Shown here piece by piece: positions 7,262 to 15,880 of a stretch of 64,000 nt of DNA; the first letter of the stretch is position 1; every line of letters begins with the position of its first letter. The translations under genes were made by a program, and so were the position numbers. The notes beneath the pieces were generated by a model. The model was not told the DNA's origin. It saw only the letters and a program-made list of their open reading frames with translations, and did no database searches. The DNA comes from [Mycobacterium] manitobense (GTDB lineage: Bacteria > Actinomycetota > Actinomycetes > Mycobacteriales > Mycobacteriaceae): assembly GCF_025821665.1 (NCBI RefSeq), contig NZ_JACKSJ010000117.1, forward strand, positions 51,641-115,640, read 5' to 3'.

Positions 7262-8839
7262 CTAGAACACCACCGGCTGCTGGAACTCGCCCCACACCGA
7301 CTTCAGCGTGGACACCATCTCGCCGACCGTGCAGTACGCGTTCGCGCAGTCGACCAGCTTGTGCATCAGGTTGTCGTCTCCCTCGGCCGACCGCGCGAGG
7401 GCGGCAAGTGCTTCCTTCACCGCGACGTTGTCCCGCTCGGCCTTGACCTTCGCCAGCCGCTTGAGCTGAAGGTCGCGCCCTTGCGCGTCGAGTTCGTAGG
7501 TGTCGATGTCCGGCGGCGGTTCGGCGGTGACGAACTTGTTGACGCCCACCACCGGCCGCTCCCCCGACTCGACCTCTTTGTGGATCTTGTAGGCCTCGTC
7601 GGCGATCAGGCCCTGGAGGTAGCCGTCCTCGATGCAGCGCACCATCCCGCCGTGCGCCTCGAGGTCGTGCATGATCTCGACGATCTTCTCCTCGGTGGCG
7701 TCGGTGAGCGCCTCGACGAAGTAGGACCCGCCCAGCGGGTCGGCCACCCGGGTCACCCCGGTCTCGTAGGCCAGAATCTGCTGGGTGCGCAGCGCGAGCG
7801 TCGCCGACTCCTCGCTGGGCAGCGCGAACGGCTCGTCCCATGCGGCGGTGAACATCGACTGCACGCCGCCGAGCACCGACGCCATCGCCTCGTAGGCGAT
7901 GCGCACCACGTTGTTCTGCGCCTGCGGTGCGTACAGCGACGCGCCGCCGGACACGCAGCCGAAGCGGAACATCGACGCCTTGTCACTGGTCGAGCCGTAC
8001 CGCTCGCGCACGATCGTCGCCCAGCGCCGCCGGCCCGCGCGGTACTTGGCGATCTCCTCGAAGAAGTCGCCGTGGGTGTAGAAGAAGAACGAGATCTGCG
8101 GCGCGAACTTGTCGATGCTCATCCGGCCGCGTTCGACGACGGTGTCGCAGTAGGTCACGCCGTCGGCCAGGGTGAACGCCATCTCCTGCACGGCGTTGGC
8201 GCCGGCGTCGCGGAAGTGCGCACCGGCCACCGAGATCGCGTTGAACCGCGGCACCTCGGCGGCGCAGAACTCGATGGTGTCGGCGATCAGCCGCAGTGAC
8301 GGCTCGGGCGGCCAGATCCAGGTCCCGCGCGACGCGTATTCCTTGAGGATGTCGTTCTGGATCGTGCCGGTGAGCTTCTCGCGGGGCACCCCGGCCTTCT
8401 CCGCCGCCGCGACGTAGAAGGCGAGCAGGATCGCCGCTGTGCCGTTGATGGTGAAGCTGGTGCTGATCTTGTCCAGCGGGATCGAGTCGAACAGGATCTC
8501 CGCGTCGGCGAGCGTGTCGACCGCGACGCCGACGCGGCCCACCTCCTCGCCGTACTCGGGATCGTCGGAGTCGTAGCCGCACTGGGTGGGCAGGTCCAGC
8601 GCGACGGACAGCCCGGTGCCGCCCTGGTCGAGCAGGTACCGGTAGCGGCGGTTCGACTCCTCGGCGGTGCCGAATCCGGAATACTGCCGGAACGTCCACA
8701 GCTTCCCGCGGTACCCGGACGCGAAGTTGCCGCGGGTGAACGGATAGCCGCCAGGGGGCGGCGGGTCGGCTTCCCGGTCGGCGGGCCCGTAGACGGGCTC
8801 GAGCGGGATGCCCGAGGAGGTCTGCACGGAGTCGGTCAT
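7262..8839 (-). CDS. B12-dependent acyl-CoA mutase, catalytic subunit
   Basis: A 525-aa TIM-barrel subunit of the methylmalonyl-CoA mutase family without a C-terminal B12 domain. Residues equal to P. shermanii Tyr89 and Arg207, which select methylmalonyl-type carboxylated substrates, are kept (Tyr53 in WTFRQY, Arg171 in KEYASR), as is His244 (His208). The neighbouring Tyr243 is Ala207 (VAGAHF instead of SGYH), opening space in the active site. A radical carbon-skeleton rearrangement of a branched dicarboxyl-CoA is likely; substrate could be bulkier than methylmalonyl-CoA. ATG 8839 is chosen because the upstream frame has no family similarity. Not the housekeeping MutB, which is longer and fused to its B12 domain. 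Confidence 0.9.
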   Translation of the reverse strand: MTDSVQTSSGIPLEPVYGPADREADPPPPGGYPFTRGNFASGYRGKLWTFRQYSGFGTAEESNRRYRYLLDQGGTGLSVALDLPTQCGYDSDDPEYGEEVGRVGVAVDTLADAEILFDSIPLDKISTSFTINGTAAILLAFYVAAAEKAGVPREKLTGTIQNDILKEYASRGTWIWPPEPSLRLIADTIEFCAAEVPRFNAISVAGAHFRDAGANAVQEMAFTLADGVTYCDTVVERGRMSIDKFAPQISFFFYTHGDFFEEIAKYRAGRRRWATIVRERYGSTSDKASMFRFGCVSGGASLYAPQAQNNVVRIAYEAMASVLGGVQSMFTAAWDEPFALPSEESATLALRTQQILAYETGVTRVADPLGGSYFVEALTDATEEKIVEIMHDLEAHGGMVRCIEDGYLQGLIADEAYKIHKEVESGERPVVGVNKFVTAEPPPDIDTYELDAQGRDLQLKRLAKVKAERDNVAVKEALAALARSAEGDDNLMHKLVDCANAYCTVGEMVSTLKSVWGEFQQPVVF

Positions 8840-9051
8840 CGATGGATAACGTACTTGCAAAAAATGAGAATGCCAATACCACTTGCGGGAAATGAGCGCC
8901 CACGTCCGCGCCTCACCTGCGCCTGATGACCCCCTGCCCGCACCGGACACCCCCGCGCCGACCTCGGCGGCTCGTGAGAGACAATCGATGATTACGGCAC
9001 TTGCGTCAAAAGAGAATGCCAATACCATCGAGGGCAAGTCCGAGGAGGCCC
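8840..9051. promoter_or_regulatory. Divergent promoter region with repeated ACTTGC/GAGAATGCCAATACCA elements
   Basis: Two same-orientation copies of a 29-base element lie at 8853-8881 and 8999-9027 (25 of 29 bases equal), each ACTTGC, 7 variable bases, then an identical 16-base block. A third partial copy (ACTTGC...AAATGAG) starts at 8881. Each full copy reads as a promoter: TTGCAA-N16-TACCAC (8855-8882) and TTGCGT-N16-TACCAT (9001-9028), with GAGAAT in the spacer. The second would start transcription near 9035, just before the SDR gene. No cobalamin riboswitch is recognisable upstream of the mutase. Confidence 0.5.
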
Positions 9052-9888
9052 ATGTCCAGCGAGCAAGCGTTCACCGACCGCACCATGGTGGTCTCCGGCG
9101 GCAGCCGGGGCATCGGCCTGGCGATCGCGATCGGCGCCGCCCGGCACGGGGCCAACGTCGTGCTGCTGGCCAAGACCGCCGAACCACATCCCAAGCTGCC
9201 CGGCACCGTGCACACCGCGGTCGCCGACATCGAGGCCGCGGGCGGCAAGGCCGTGCCCGTCGTGGGCGACGTGCGCAAGGAAGAGGACGTCGCGCGCGCA
9301 ATCGAGGCCGCCGTCGAGCACTTCGGCGGGATCGACATCGTGGTGAACAACGCCAGCGCGATCGCCACCGAGCCGACCGAGGCGCTGGCCGCCAAGAAGT
9401 TCGACCTGATGATGGACATCAACCTGCGCGGCACGTTCCTGCTGACCAAGGCCGCGCTGCCGCACCTGCGCAACTCGGCCAACGCCCACGTCCTCACGCT
9501 CGCGCCGCCGCTGAATCTCAGTCCGCACTGGCTGGGCGCCCACCCGTCCTACACGCTGTCGAAGTACGGGATGACCCTGCTGTCGCAGGGCTGGGCCGCC
9601 GAGTACGCGGAAGCCGGCATCGCGTTCAACTGCCTGTGGCCGCAGACCTACATCGCCACCGCCGCGGTCGCGCACATCGGCGAGAAGGCGCTCGAATCGG
9701 CCCGCAGCCCGGAGATCATGGCCGACGCCGCCGTCGAGGTGCTGTCCCGGCCTGCGCGTGAGGCCACCGGCAACTGCTACATCGACTCCGAGGTGCTGGC
9801 TTCGGCGGGAATCACCGACCTGACCCGCTACGGTGGCGGAGACAACCCCACCCTGGACATCTTCGTCGACGAGGCGGACCGGCCATGA
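9052..9888 (+). CDS. Short-chain dehydrogenase, HSDL2-like
   Basis: A 278-aa classical SDR. NAD(P)-binding SGGSRGIG (15-22), NNAS (99-102) and YxxxK (Tyr167-Lys171, in SYTLSKYG) are present. The segment TLAPPLNLSPHW resembles the 'ISPPLNL' of hydroxysteroid dehydrogenase-like protein 2; the residue equal to its serine is Ala151, so the canonical catalytic serine may be missing. It probably oxidises or reduces a hydroxyacyl-CoA in the local pathway. ATG 9052 has GAGGAGG five bases before it. The stop overlaps the downstream ligase start (ATGA). Confidence 0.87.
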   Translation: MSSEQAFTDRTMVVSGGSRGIGLAIAIGAARHGANVVLLAKTAEPHPKLPGTVHTAVADIEAAGGKAVPVVGDVRKEEDVARAIEAAVEHFGGIDIVVNNASAIATEPTEALAAKKFDLMMDINLRGTFLLTKAALPHLRNSANAHVLTLAPPLNLSPHWLGAHPSYTLSKYGMTLLSQGWAAEYAEAGIAFNCLWPQTYIATAAVAHIGEKALESARSPEIMADAAVEVLSRPAREATGNCYIDSEVLASAGITDLTRYGGGDNPTLDIFVDEADRP

Positions 9889-11387
9889 GCATCTCCCTGC
9901 TGCTGGAGATGGCCTCGTCCAGCGATCCCGGCCGCACCGCCGTGGTCTCCAACGACCTGCGGCTGAGCGCGGGCGAGCTCAGCGCCCTCGCCGACGGCGG
10001 AGCGGGCGTGATCACCGCATCCGGCGCCGCGCACGTCGCCTATGTGGGCACCGGCGGGGCGATGTTGCCGCTGCTGCTGTTCGCCTCCGCGCGCGCCGCC
10101 GTGCCGTTCACCCCGCTGAACTACCGGCTCAGCCGCGACGGGCTGCGCGAACTGATCGAGCGGCTCCCCGACGCGCTGGTGATCGCCGACGCCGACTACC
10201 GCGACGTCGTCGGCGAGGCCGGACGCCAGACGATGACCTCCGACGACTTCCTCGCGGCCGCCCGCACGGCCGAACCGGTCGCCGAGTTCGCCGACCCCGA
10301 TGCCGTCGCGGTGGTGCTCTTCACCTCGGGCACCACGTCGCGACCGAAGGCGGTCGAGCTCACCCACAACAACCTGACGAGTTACGTCACCGGCACCGTC
10401 GAGTTCGGCTCCGCCGCAGAAGAAGACGCCTCGCTGATCTGCGTGCCGCCCTACCACATCGCCGGGGTCGGCGCGGCGATGTCCAACCTCTACGCCGGCC
10501 GGAAGATGGTGTATCTGCCCATCTTCGACGCCCGCGAATGGATCCGGCTGATCCGCGACGAGCACGTCACGACGGCGACCGTGGTGCCCACGATGCTCGA
10601 TCGCATCGTGACGGCGCTGCAGAGCGAACCGGTCGAGTTGCCGACGCTGCGCAACCTCGCCTACGGCGGATCCAAGGTGGCGCTGCCGCTGGTGCGCACC
10701 GCGCTCGAGCTCCTGCCCGACGTCGGCTTCGTCAACGCCTACGGCCTCACCGAGACCAGCTCGACGATCGCCGTGCTCGGACCCGACGACCACCGTGCGG
10801 CGTTCGGCGCCGACGATCCGGTCGCGGCGCGCCGTCTCGGCTCGGTCGGCCAGGTGGTGCCCGGCATCGAGGTGCAGATCCGCGCCGACGACGGCACCGT
10901 GCTCGGGCCCGGTGAGACCGGTGAGCTCTATGTGCGCGGCGATCAGGTGTCCGGTCGCTACGCCGAGATCGGTTCGGTGCTCGACGCCGAGGGCTGGTTC
11001 CCCACGAGGGACGTCGCGCTGCTCGACGAGCAGGGCTACCTGTTCATCGGCGGCCGGTCCGACGACACCATCATCCGCGGCGGCGAGAACATCGCGCCCG
11101 CCGAGATCGAGGACGTACTCGTCGAACACCCCGACGTCCACGACGTCGCGGTGATCGGGCCCGAGGACCCGCAGTGGGGCCAGATCATCGTCGCCGTCGT
11201 CGTCCCCGCCGCCGGAGCCGACCCCGACCCGGACCTGCTGCGCGAGCACGTCCGCAGCCACCTGCGCGGCTCGCGCACCCCCGACCGCGTGGTGTTCCGC
11301 GACGAACTGCCCACCAACGCCACCGGCAAGGTCCTGCGCCGCGAGCTGATCCACGAATTCCAGACGGCCACGAAGGAGCCAGCATGA
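9885..11387 (+). CDS. Acyl-CoA synthetase (AMP-forming)
   Basis: A 500-aa ANL ligase with P-loop FTSGTTSRPKAVELTH, YGLTETS, GWFPTRDVA, GGENIAPAEIEDVL and the C-terminal catalytic lysine in NATGKVLRRE. It is about 40% shorter of insertions than FAAL enzymes and should form acyl-CoA. Located between an SDR and a small coupled protein, all joined by 4-base overlaps, it forms the divergent partner operon of the B12 mutase. It is only distantly related to the synthetase at 2929-4332, so the two may act on different intermediates or substrates. Confidence 0.9.
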   Translation: MSISLLLEMASSSDPGRTAVVSNDLRLSAGELSALADGGAGVITASGAAHVAYVGTGGAMLPLLLFASARAAVPFTPLNYRLSRDGLRELIERLPDALVIADADYRDVVGEAGRQTMTSDDFLAAARTAEPVAEFADPDAVAVVLFTSGTTSRPKAVELTHNNLTSYVTGTVEFGSAAEEDASLICVPPYHIAGVGAAMSNLYAGRKMVYLPIFDAREWIRLIRDEHVTTATVVPTMLDRIVTALQSEPVELPTLRNLAYGGSKVALPLVRTALELLPDVGFVNAYGLTETSSTIAVLGPDDHRAAFGADDPVAARRLGSVGQVVPGIEVQIRADDGTVLGPGETGELYVRGDQVSGRYAEIGSVLDAEGWFPTRDVALLDEQGYLFIGGRSDDTIIRGGENIAPAEIEDVLVEHPDVHDVAVIGPEDPQWGQIIVAVVVPAAGADPDPDLLREHVRSHLRGSRTPDRVVFRDELPTNATGKVLRRELIHEFQTATKEPA

Positions 11388-11686
11388 TCAAGAACGGCAC
11401 CCGCCTGCAGAGCCAGGTCTGCGACACCCAGGTGATCGTGGTGCGCAGCGCCGAGAGCCTCGACGACCTGCGGGCCGGCGGCGCACCGATGGTGCCGCTG
11501 GACGGGGAGAAAGCGGCCGACGCGACCCTCGACCCGGCGCTGTCCGACGGGAACGTGATGGGCAAGCGCTACGTCGACGACAACGGCGCCGAAGTGTTGG
11601 TGACCAAGGCCGGAAAGGGCACGCTGGCCGTCGGGGACACCCCACTCAGCCTCAAGGAGGCCAAGCCGCTGCCCGCCAGCGACTGA
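11384..11686 (+). CDS. Small conserved protein coupled to acyl-CoA synthetase (unknown function)
   Basis: A 100-aa soluble protein beginning MIKNGTRLQSQVCDTQVIVV, with GGAPMVPLD, MGKRYVDDNGAEVLVTKAGK and a terminal AKPLPASD. I recall this pattern (CxTxVIVV, GGxPM, GKRY, TKAG, KPLPASD) from unannotated small proteins beside acyl-CoA synthetases, but I know of no assigned function. It has one cysteine (Cys13), no signal peptide and no membrane segment. Its ATG overlaps the ligase stop (ATGA), implying matched production, perhaps as an accessory or carrier-like partner of the ligase; that role is inference. Confidence 0.78.
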   Translation: MIKNGTRLQSQVCDTQVIVVRSAESLDDLRAGGAPMVPLDGEKAADATLDPALSDGNVMGKRYVDDNGAEVLVTKAGKGTLAVGDTPLSLKEAKPLPASD

Positions 11687-11708
11687 CGAGGTATCGGGGC
11701 GAGGGGTC

Positions 11709-13187
11709 GTGGCGCCGCCCGGCCGACTGCGCGCCAGATATGGCGCCGGACTCGCGCTTGCCTACCTACTGACCGCCGCCGAGGTGGTCGCGATCGCCGT
11801 CTCACTGAGCGCGCAGAGCGTCACCGACGCCCAGGCCCTGCTCAGCAGACAGAATCTGATCGCCACCGTCGTGCTGGTCGCCGTCGGCACCGCAGCCGTC
11901 TCGGTCGGCGGCGTCCTGCTGATCGAGCCGGCCCTCCGCCTGCTGAAGGGCGGCGATCGGGATCTGGGCAACCTTCGGACGGTCCGCAACCTGACCCACT
12001 GGCAGTCGGCGATCCTGTTGACGCCGTGGGCCGTTGCCGCCGCGGTGATGCTCTCCCTCAACGCTGATGAGGGCGGCGGCGTCATGGCGGTGATCGCCTT
12101 CGCGGTGCTGTTCGGGACGACCGCGACGGTGGCCACCGGCTTCCTGTTCACCCAGAGCACGCTGCGGCCGGTGATGACCGTGACCGCCGGGGACCTCGCG
12201 CACGCCGAGGCCGTCCCGGGTGTCCGCGCGCGGCTGATCCTGATGTGGACGGTGTGCACCGCGCTGCCCGGCGCCGGCATCGTCGCCCTGACCATGTTGC
12301 GCCGCAACGGCTGGCTGATCTCCCGGGACGCGTCGGTGGAGGTCCCGGTGCTGGTGCTCGCCATCGTCGCGGTCATGCTCGGCCTGCGGGCGATGATCGT
12401 CGTCTCGCGGTCGATCTCCGATCCGGTGCGCGACGTGGTGGCGGCGATGGCCGAGGTCGAGCGCGGCGACATCGGCCGCCTCGTCGACGTCTACGAACGG
12501 TCCGAGATCGGGCGTCTGCAGAGTGGCTTCAACCGGATGGTGATCGGGCTGCGCGAACGGGACCGGTTGCGCGACCTGTTCGGCCGCCACGTCGGTCCCG
12601 AGGTGGTCCGCCGCGCGATCGAGGGCACCGAAGCCGTCGCCGGTGACGTGCGCGAGGCCGCGGTGCTGTTCATCGACCTCGTCGGGTCCACCGAACTGGC
12701 CACCCACCGGGACCCCCAGCAGGTGGCCGACATCCTCAACGATTTCTTCCGCATCGTGGTCGCCGCCGTCGACGACAACCATGGCCTGGTCAACAAGTTC
12801 CAGGGCGACGCCGCGCTCGCGGTGTTCGGCGCACCGCTGCCCATCGATCGGCCGGCCACCGCGGCGCTGACCACCGCAAGAACCCTGAGCATCGAATTGG
12901 GATGCCTGTCAGTCGACTTCGGCATCGGGGTGTCGGCCGGTCCGGTGTTCGCCGGCAACATCGGCGCGGAGAACCGCTACGAGTACACCGTCGTCGGCGA
13001 CGCAGTCAACGAGGCCGCGCGGCTCGCCGACCGCGCCAAGGGCGTCGATGCCCGGGTGCTGTGCTCAGGCGTCGCGCTGCGCGCAGCCGACGACACCGAA
13101 CGGCGACGGTGGGCCGAGCACAGCCGGGAGGTGCTGCGCGGCCGGGCCGAACCCACCGACATGTGGGCGCCGACCGCCGCCCGCTGA
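11709..13187 (+). CDS. Membrane class III adenylate cyclase with HAMP domain
   Basis: A 492-aa protein: about six transmembrane helices in the first 235 residues, a HAMP linker (about 225-290, including [11 protein letters not shown] and [21 protein letters not shown]), then a C-terminal cyclase domain. Metal-binding aspartates occur in [11 protein letters not shown] and FQGDAAL; the substrate-selecting lysine is in NKFQGD and the NxxxR transition-state pair in NEAARL. Architecture is that of the Rv1318c-Rv1320c/Rv3645 family, which make cAMP. Start at GTG 11709 after GAGGGG. A related cyclase is encoded at 55846-57450. Confidence 0.9.
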   Translation: MAPPGRLRARYGAGLALAYLLTAAEVVAIAVSLSAQSVTDAQALLSRQNLIATVVLVAVGTAAVSVGGVLLIEPALRLLKGGDRDLGNLRTVRNLTHWQSAILLTPWAVAAAVMLSLNADEGGGVMAVIAFAVLFGTTATVATGFLFTQSTLRPVMTVTAGDLAHAEAVPGVRARLILMWTVCTALPGAGIVALTMLRRNGWLISRDASVEVPVLVLAIVAVMLGLRAMIVVSRSISDPVRDVVAAMAEVERGDIGRLVDVYERSEIGRLQSGFNRMVIGLRERDRLRDLFGRHVGPEVVRRAIEGTEAVAGDVREAAVLFIDLVGSTELATHRDPQQVADILNDFFRIVVAAVDDNHGLVNKFQGDAALAVFGAPLPIDRPATAALTTARTLSIELGCLSVDFGIGVSAGPVFAGNIGAENRYEYTVVGDAVNEAARLADRAKGVDARVLCSGVALRAADDTERRRWAEHSREVLRGRAEPTDMWAPTAAR

Positions 13188-13239
13188 TCCGGTCGCGATC
13201 GGCAGGTTACATCCCGAACGCCACCGGGAACCCCCGGAC

Positions 13240-14541
13240 ATGACCTCCGATGTCAGGGCCGCCGAACCGGCGGCGGTACGCCAGGCCGTGCGCGGTGCGG
13301 CGATCGGCAACACCGTCGAATGGTTCGACTTCGCCGTCTACGGGTTCCTCGCCACCTACATCGCCGCGAAGTTCTTCCCGTCCGGCGACGAGACCGCCGC
13401 ACTGCTGAGCACCTTCGCCATCTTCGCCGCCGCGTTCTTCATGCGGCCGCTGGGCGGACTGTTCTTCGGGCCGCTCGCCGACCGGATCGGGCGCCAGCGG
13501 GTGCTCGCGCTCGTCATCCTGCTGATGTCGGCGTCGACCTTCGCCATCGGCCTGGTGCCCAGCTACGACTCGATCGGCGTGTTCGCCCCGGCGCTGCTTC
13601 TGGTGCTGCGGTGCCTGCAGGGCTTCTCCGCCGGCGGCGAGTACGGCAGCGGAGCATGCTTTCTCGCGGAGTACGCGCCAAACCGCCACCGCGGCTTCGT
13701 GGTGGCGTTCCTGGTCTGGTCGGTGGTGATCGGCTTCCTGCTCGGGTCCATCACCGTCACCCTGCTCGAGGCCGCGCTGAGCGAGCAGGCGATGGAGAGC
13801 TACGGGTGGCGCATCCCGTTCCTGATCGCCGGAGTGCTCGGCGGCGTCGGCCTCTACATCCGTCTCCGCCTCGGCGACACACCGGAGTTCGAGCGGCTCA
13901 AGGAGTCCGGCGAGGTCTCCGAGTCACCGCTGCGCGAGGCGGTCACCACCTCGTGGCGCCCCATCCTGCAGATCATCGGCCTGGTGATCATCCACAACGT
14001 GGGTTTCTACGTGGTCTTCACCTTCCTGCCGAGCTACTTCACCGAGACACTTGGCTTCACCAAGACCGACGCGTTCGTCTCCATCACGGTGGCCAGCGTC
14101 GTGGCGCTCGTGCTGATCCTCCCGTTGGGTGCGCTGTCGGACCGGGTGGGCCGCAAACCACTGCTGATCGCGGGCGCAGTCGGGTTCGCGGTGTTCAGCT
14201 ATCCGCTGTTCTGGCTGCTGAACTCGGGATCGCTGGCGGCGGCCGTCGCCGCCCATGCCGGCCTGTCCGCGCTGGAGGCGGTGTTCGTCTCGGCCTCGCT
14301 TGCCGCGGGCGCGGAACTATTCGCCACCAAGGTGCGCTCCAGTGGCTACTCGATCGGCTACAACACGTCGGTCGCCCTGTTCGGCGGCACCACGCCCTAC
14401 ATCGCCACCTGGCTGACCGACCGCACCGGCAACGAACTCGCCCCTGCGATCTATCTCGTCGTCGCCGCCGTCATCACCCTCGCCACCATCATGACGATGC
14501 GGGAGACCGCGGGCCGACCGCTGCGCGACATCGTCGAATAA
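13240..14541 (+). CDS. MFS transporter, metabolite:H+ symporter (MHS) type
   Basis: A 433-aa transporter with 12 predicted membrane segments. The MHS opening [20 protein letters not shown], the loop 2-3 motif [13 protein letters not shown] and its repeat [12 protein letters not shown] are visible, as is [16 protein letters not shown] proteins carry proline/betaine, organic acids or shikimate with protons. It is highly similar to the transporter at 19256-20587, so one probably arose by duplication. Start at ATG 13240, 53 bases after the cyclase stop; ribosome site is weak (CCCGGA). Confidence 0.87.
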   Translation: MTSDVRAAEPAAVRQAVRGAAIGNTVEWFDFAVYGFLATYIAAKFFPSGDETAALLSTFAIFAAAFFMRPLGGLFFGPLADRIGRQRVLALVILLMSASTFAIGLVPSYDSIGVFAPALLLVLRCLQGFSAGGEYGSGACFLAEYAPNRHRGFVVAFLVWSVVIGFLLGSITVTLLEAALSEQAMESYGWRIPFLIAGVLGGVGLYIRLRLGDTPEFERLKESGEVSESPLREAVTTSWRPILQIIGLVIIHNVGFYVVFTFLPSYFTETLGFTKTDAFVSITVASVVALVLILPLGALSDRVGRKPLLIAGAVGFAVFSYPLFWLLNSGSLAAAVAAHAGLSALEAVFVSASLAAGAELFATKVRSSGYSIGYNTSVALFGGTTPYIATWLTDRTGNELAPAIYLVVAAVITLATIMTMRETAGRPLRDIVE

Positions 14542-14577
14542 GCCTGCCGGGCGGGCGATCACGCGATACCGTGACCC

Positions 14578-15873
14578 ATGACCACCCCCGCGGGCTTGCC
14601 GCCGCGCACCTCGGGTCTGCGGGTCGCGCTGGCCAGCTTCATCGGCACCACCGTCGAGTACTACGACTTCCTGATCTACGGCACCGCGGCCGCCCTGGTC
14701 TTCCCGAGACTCTTCTTCCCCGACGTCTCGCCCGCGATGGGACTGCTGCTGTCGTTCGCCACCTTCGGGGTCGGGTTCTTCGCCCGGCCGCTGGGCGGAA
14801 TGGTGTTCGGGCACTTCGGTGATCGCATCGGCCGCAAACGGATGCTGGTGTACTCGCTGCTGCTGATGGGCCTGTCGACGGTGCTGATGGGGCTGTTGCC
14901 GACCTACGCACAGATCGGGTGGGCCGCGCCGGTCCTGTTGACCCTGCTGCGATTGGTGCAGGGGTTCGCGGTCGGCGGCGAGTGGGGCGGCGCCACACTG
15001 ATGGCCGTCGAGCACGCGCCGGCGGCCAGAAAGGGCCTCTACGGCGCCTTTCCGCAGATGGGTGCGCCCGCGGGCACCGCGACGGCCACACTCGCCTTCT
15101 ACGCGGTGTCGCTGCTGCCCGACGACCGGTTCCTGTCCTGGGGCTGGCGAATCCCCTTCCTGGCCAGCGCACTTCTCATCGTCATCGGACTGGTGATCCG
15201 GCTGTCCATCGCGGAGAGCCCGGATTTCACCGCGGTGCGTGAGCGCGCCGCCGTGGTGCGTATGCCGATCGTGGCGGCGTTCCGCAGGCACTGGCGTGAG
15301 ATCCTGCTGGTGGCCGGCGCCTACCTGTCCCAGGGTGTGTTCGCCTACATCTGCGTGGCGTACCTGGTGTCCTACGCCACCACGGTCGCCGGGATCAGCC
15401 GGGCGCAGGCGCTTTTCGGCGTGTTCGTCGCCGCACTGGTGGCGGTGGTGCTCTACCCGCTGTTCGGCGCGCTGTCGGACCGGGTGGGGCGCAAGCCGGT
15501 GTTCCTGACCGGCGTGGTCGCGATGGGTGTGTCCGTGGTGCCCGTTTTCGCGCTCATCGACACCGGTGACCCCGGGTTGTTCCTGCTCGCGCTCGTCCTG
15601 GTGTTCGGCATCGCGATGGCGCCCGCGGCAGGCGTGACGGGGTCGTTGTTCAGCCTGGTGTTCGACCCCGACGTGCGCTACAGCGGGGTGTCGGTGGGCT
15701 ACACCCTGTCGCAGGTGGTCGGTTCGGCGTTCGCACCGACCATCGCCACCGCCCTCTACGCCGCCACCGGGACCAGCGACTCGATCGCGGCGTACCTGAT
15801 CGGGGTTTCGGTGATCTCGGCGATCGCGGTGAGTCTGATGCCCGGCCCATGGCGGGGCAACCCGGCCGCGTGA
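14578..15873 (+). CDS. MFS transporter, MHS type
   Basis: A 431-aa 12-helix transporter of the same broad family ([63 protein letters not shown]). It differs clearly from its neighbour at 13240, belonging to the shikimate/alpha-ketoglutarate-like branch ('VEYYDFLIYGTAA'). It lies 36 bases downstream in the same direction, so the two may be co-transcribed. Substrate unknown. Confidence 0.87.
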   Translation: MTTPAGLPPRTSGLRVALASFIGTTVEYYDFLIYGTAAALVFPRLFFPDVSPAMGLLLSFATFGVGFFARPLGGMVFGHFGDRIGRKRMLVYSLLLMGLSTVLMGLLPTYAQIGWAAPVLLTLLRLVQGFAVGGEWGGATLMAVEHAPAARKGLYGAFPQMGAPAGTATATLAFYAVSLLPDDRFLSWGWRIPFLASALLIVIGLVIRLSIAESPDFTAVRERAAVVRMPIVAAFRRHWREILLVAGAYLSQGVFAYICVAYLVSYATTVAGISRAQALFGVFVAALVAVVLYPLFGALSDRVGRKPVFLTGVVAMGVSVVPVFALIDTGDPGLFLLALVLVFGIAMAPAAGVTGSLFSLVFDPDVRYSGVSVGYTLSQVVGSAFAPTIATALYAATGTSDSIAAYLIGVSVISAIAVSLMPGPWRGNPAA

Positions 15874-15880
15874 CCGCGTG

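Noticed and set aside
8840..9051. Cobalamin riboswitch upstream of the B12 mutase
   Set aside because: No B12-box (GCCACTG-like) or the expected multi-helix core is seen in the 212 bases; the region is explained better by promoter-like repeats.
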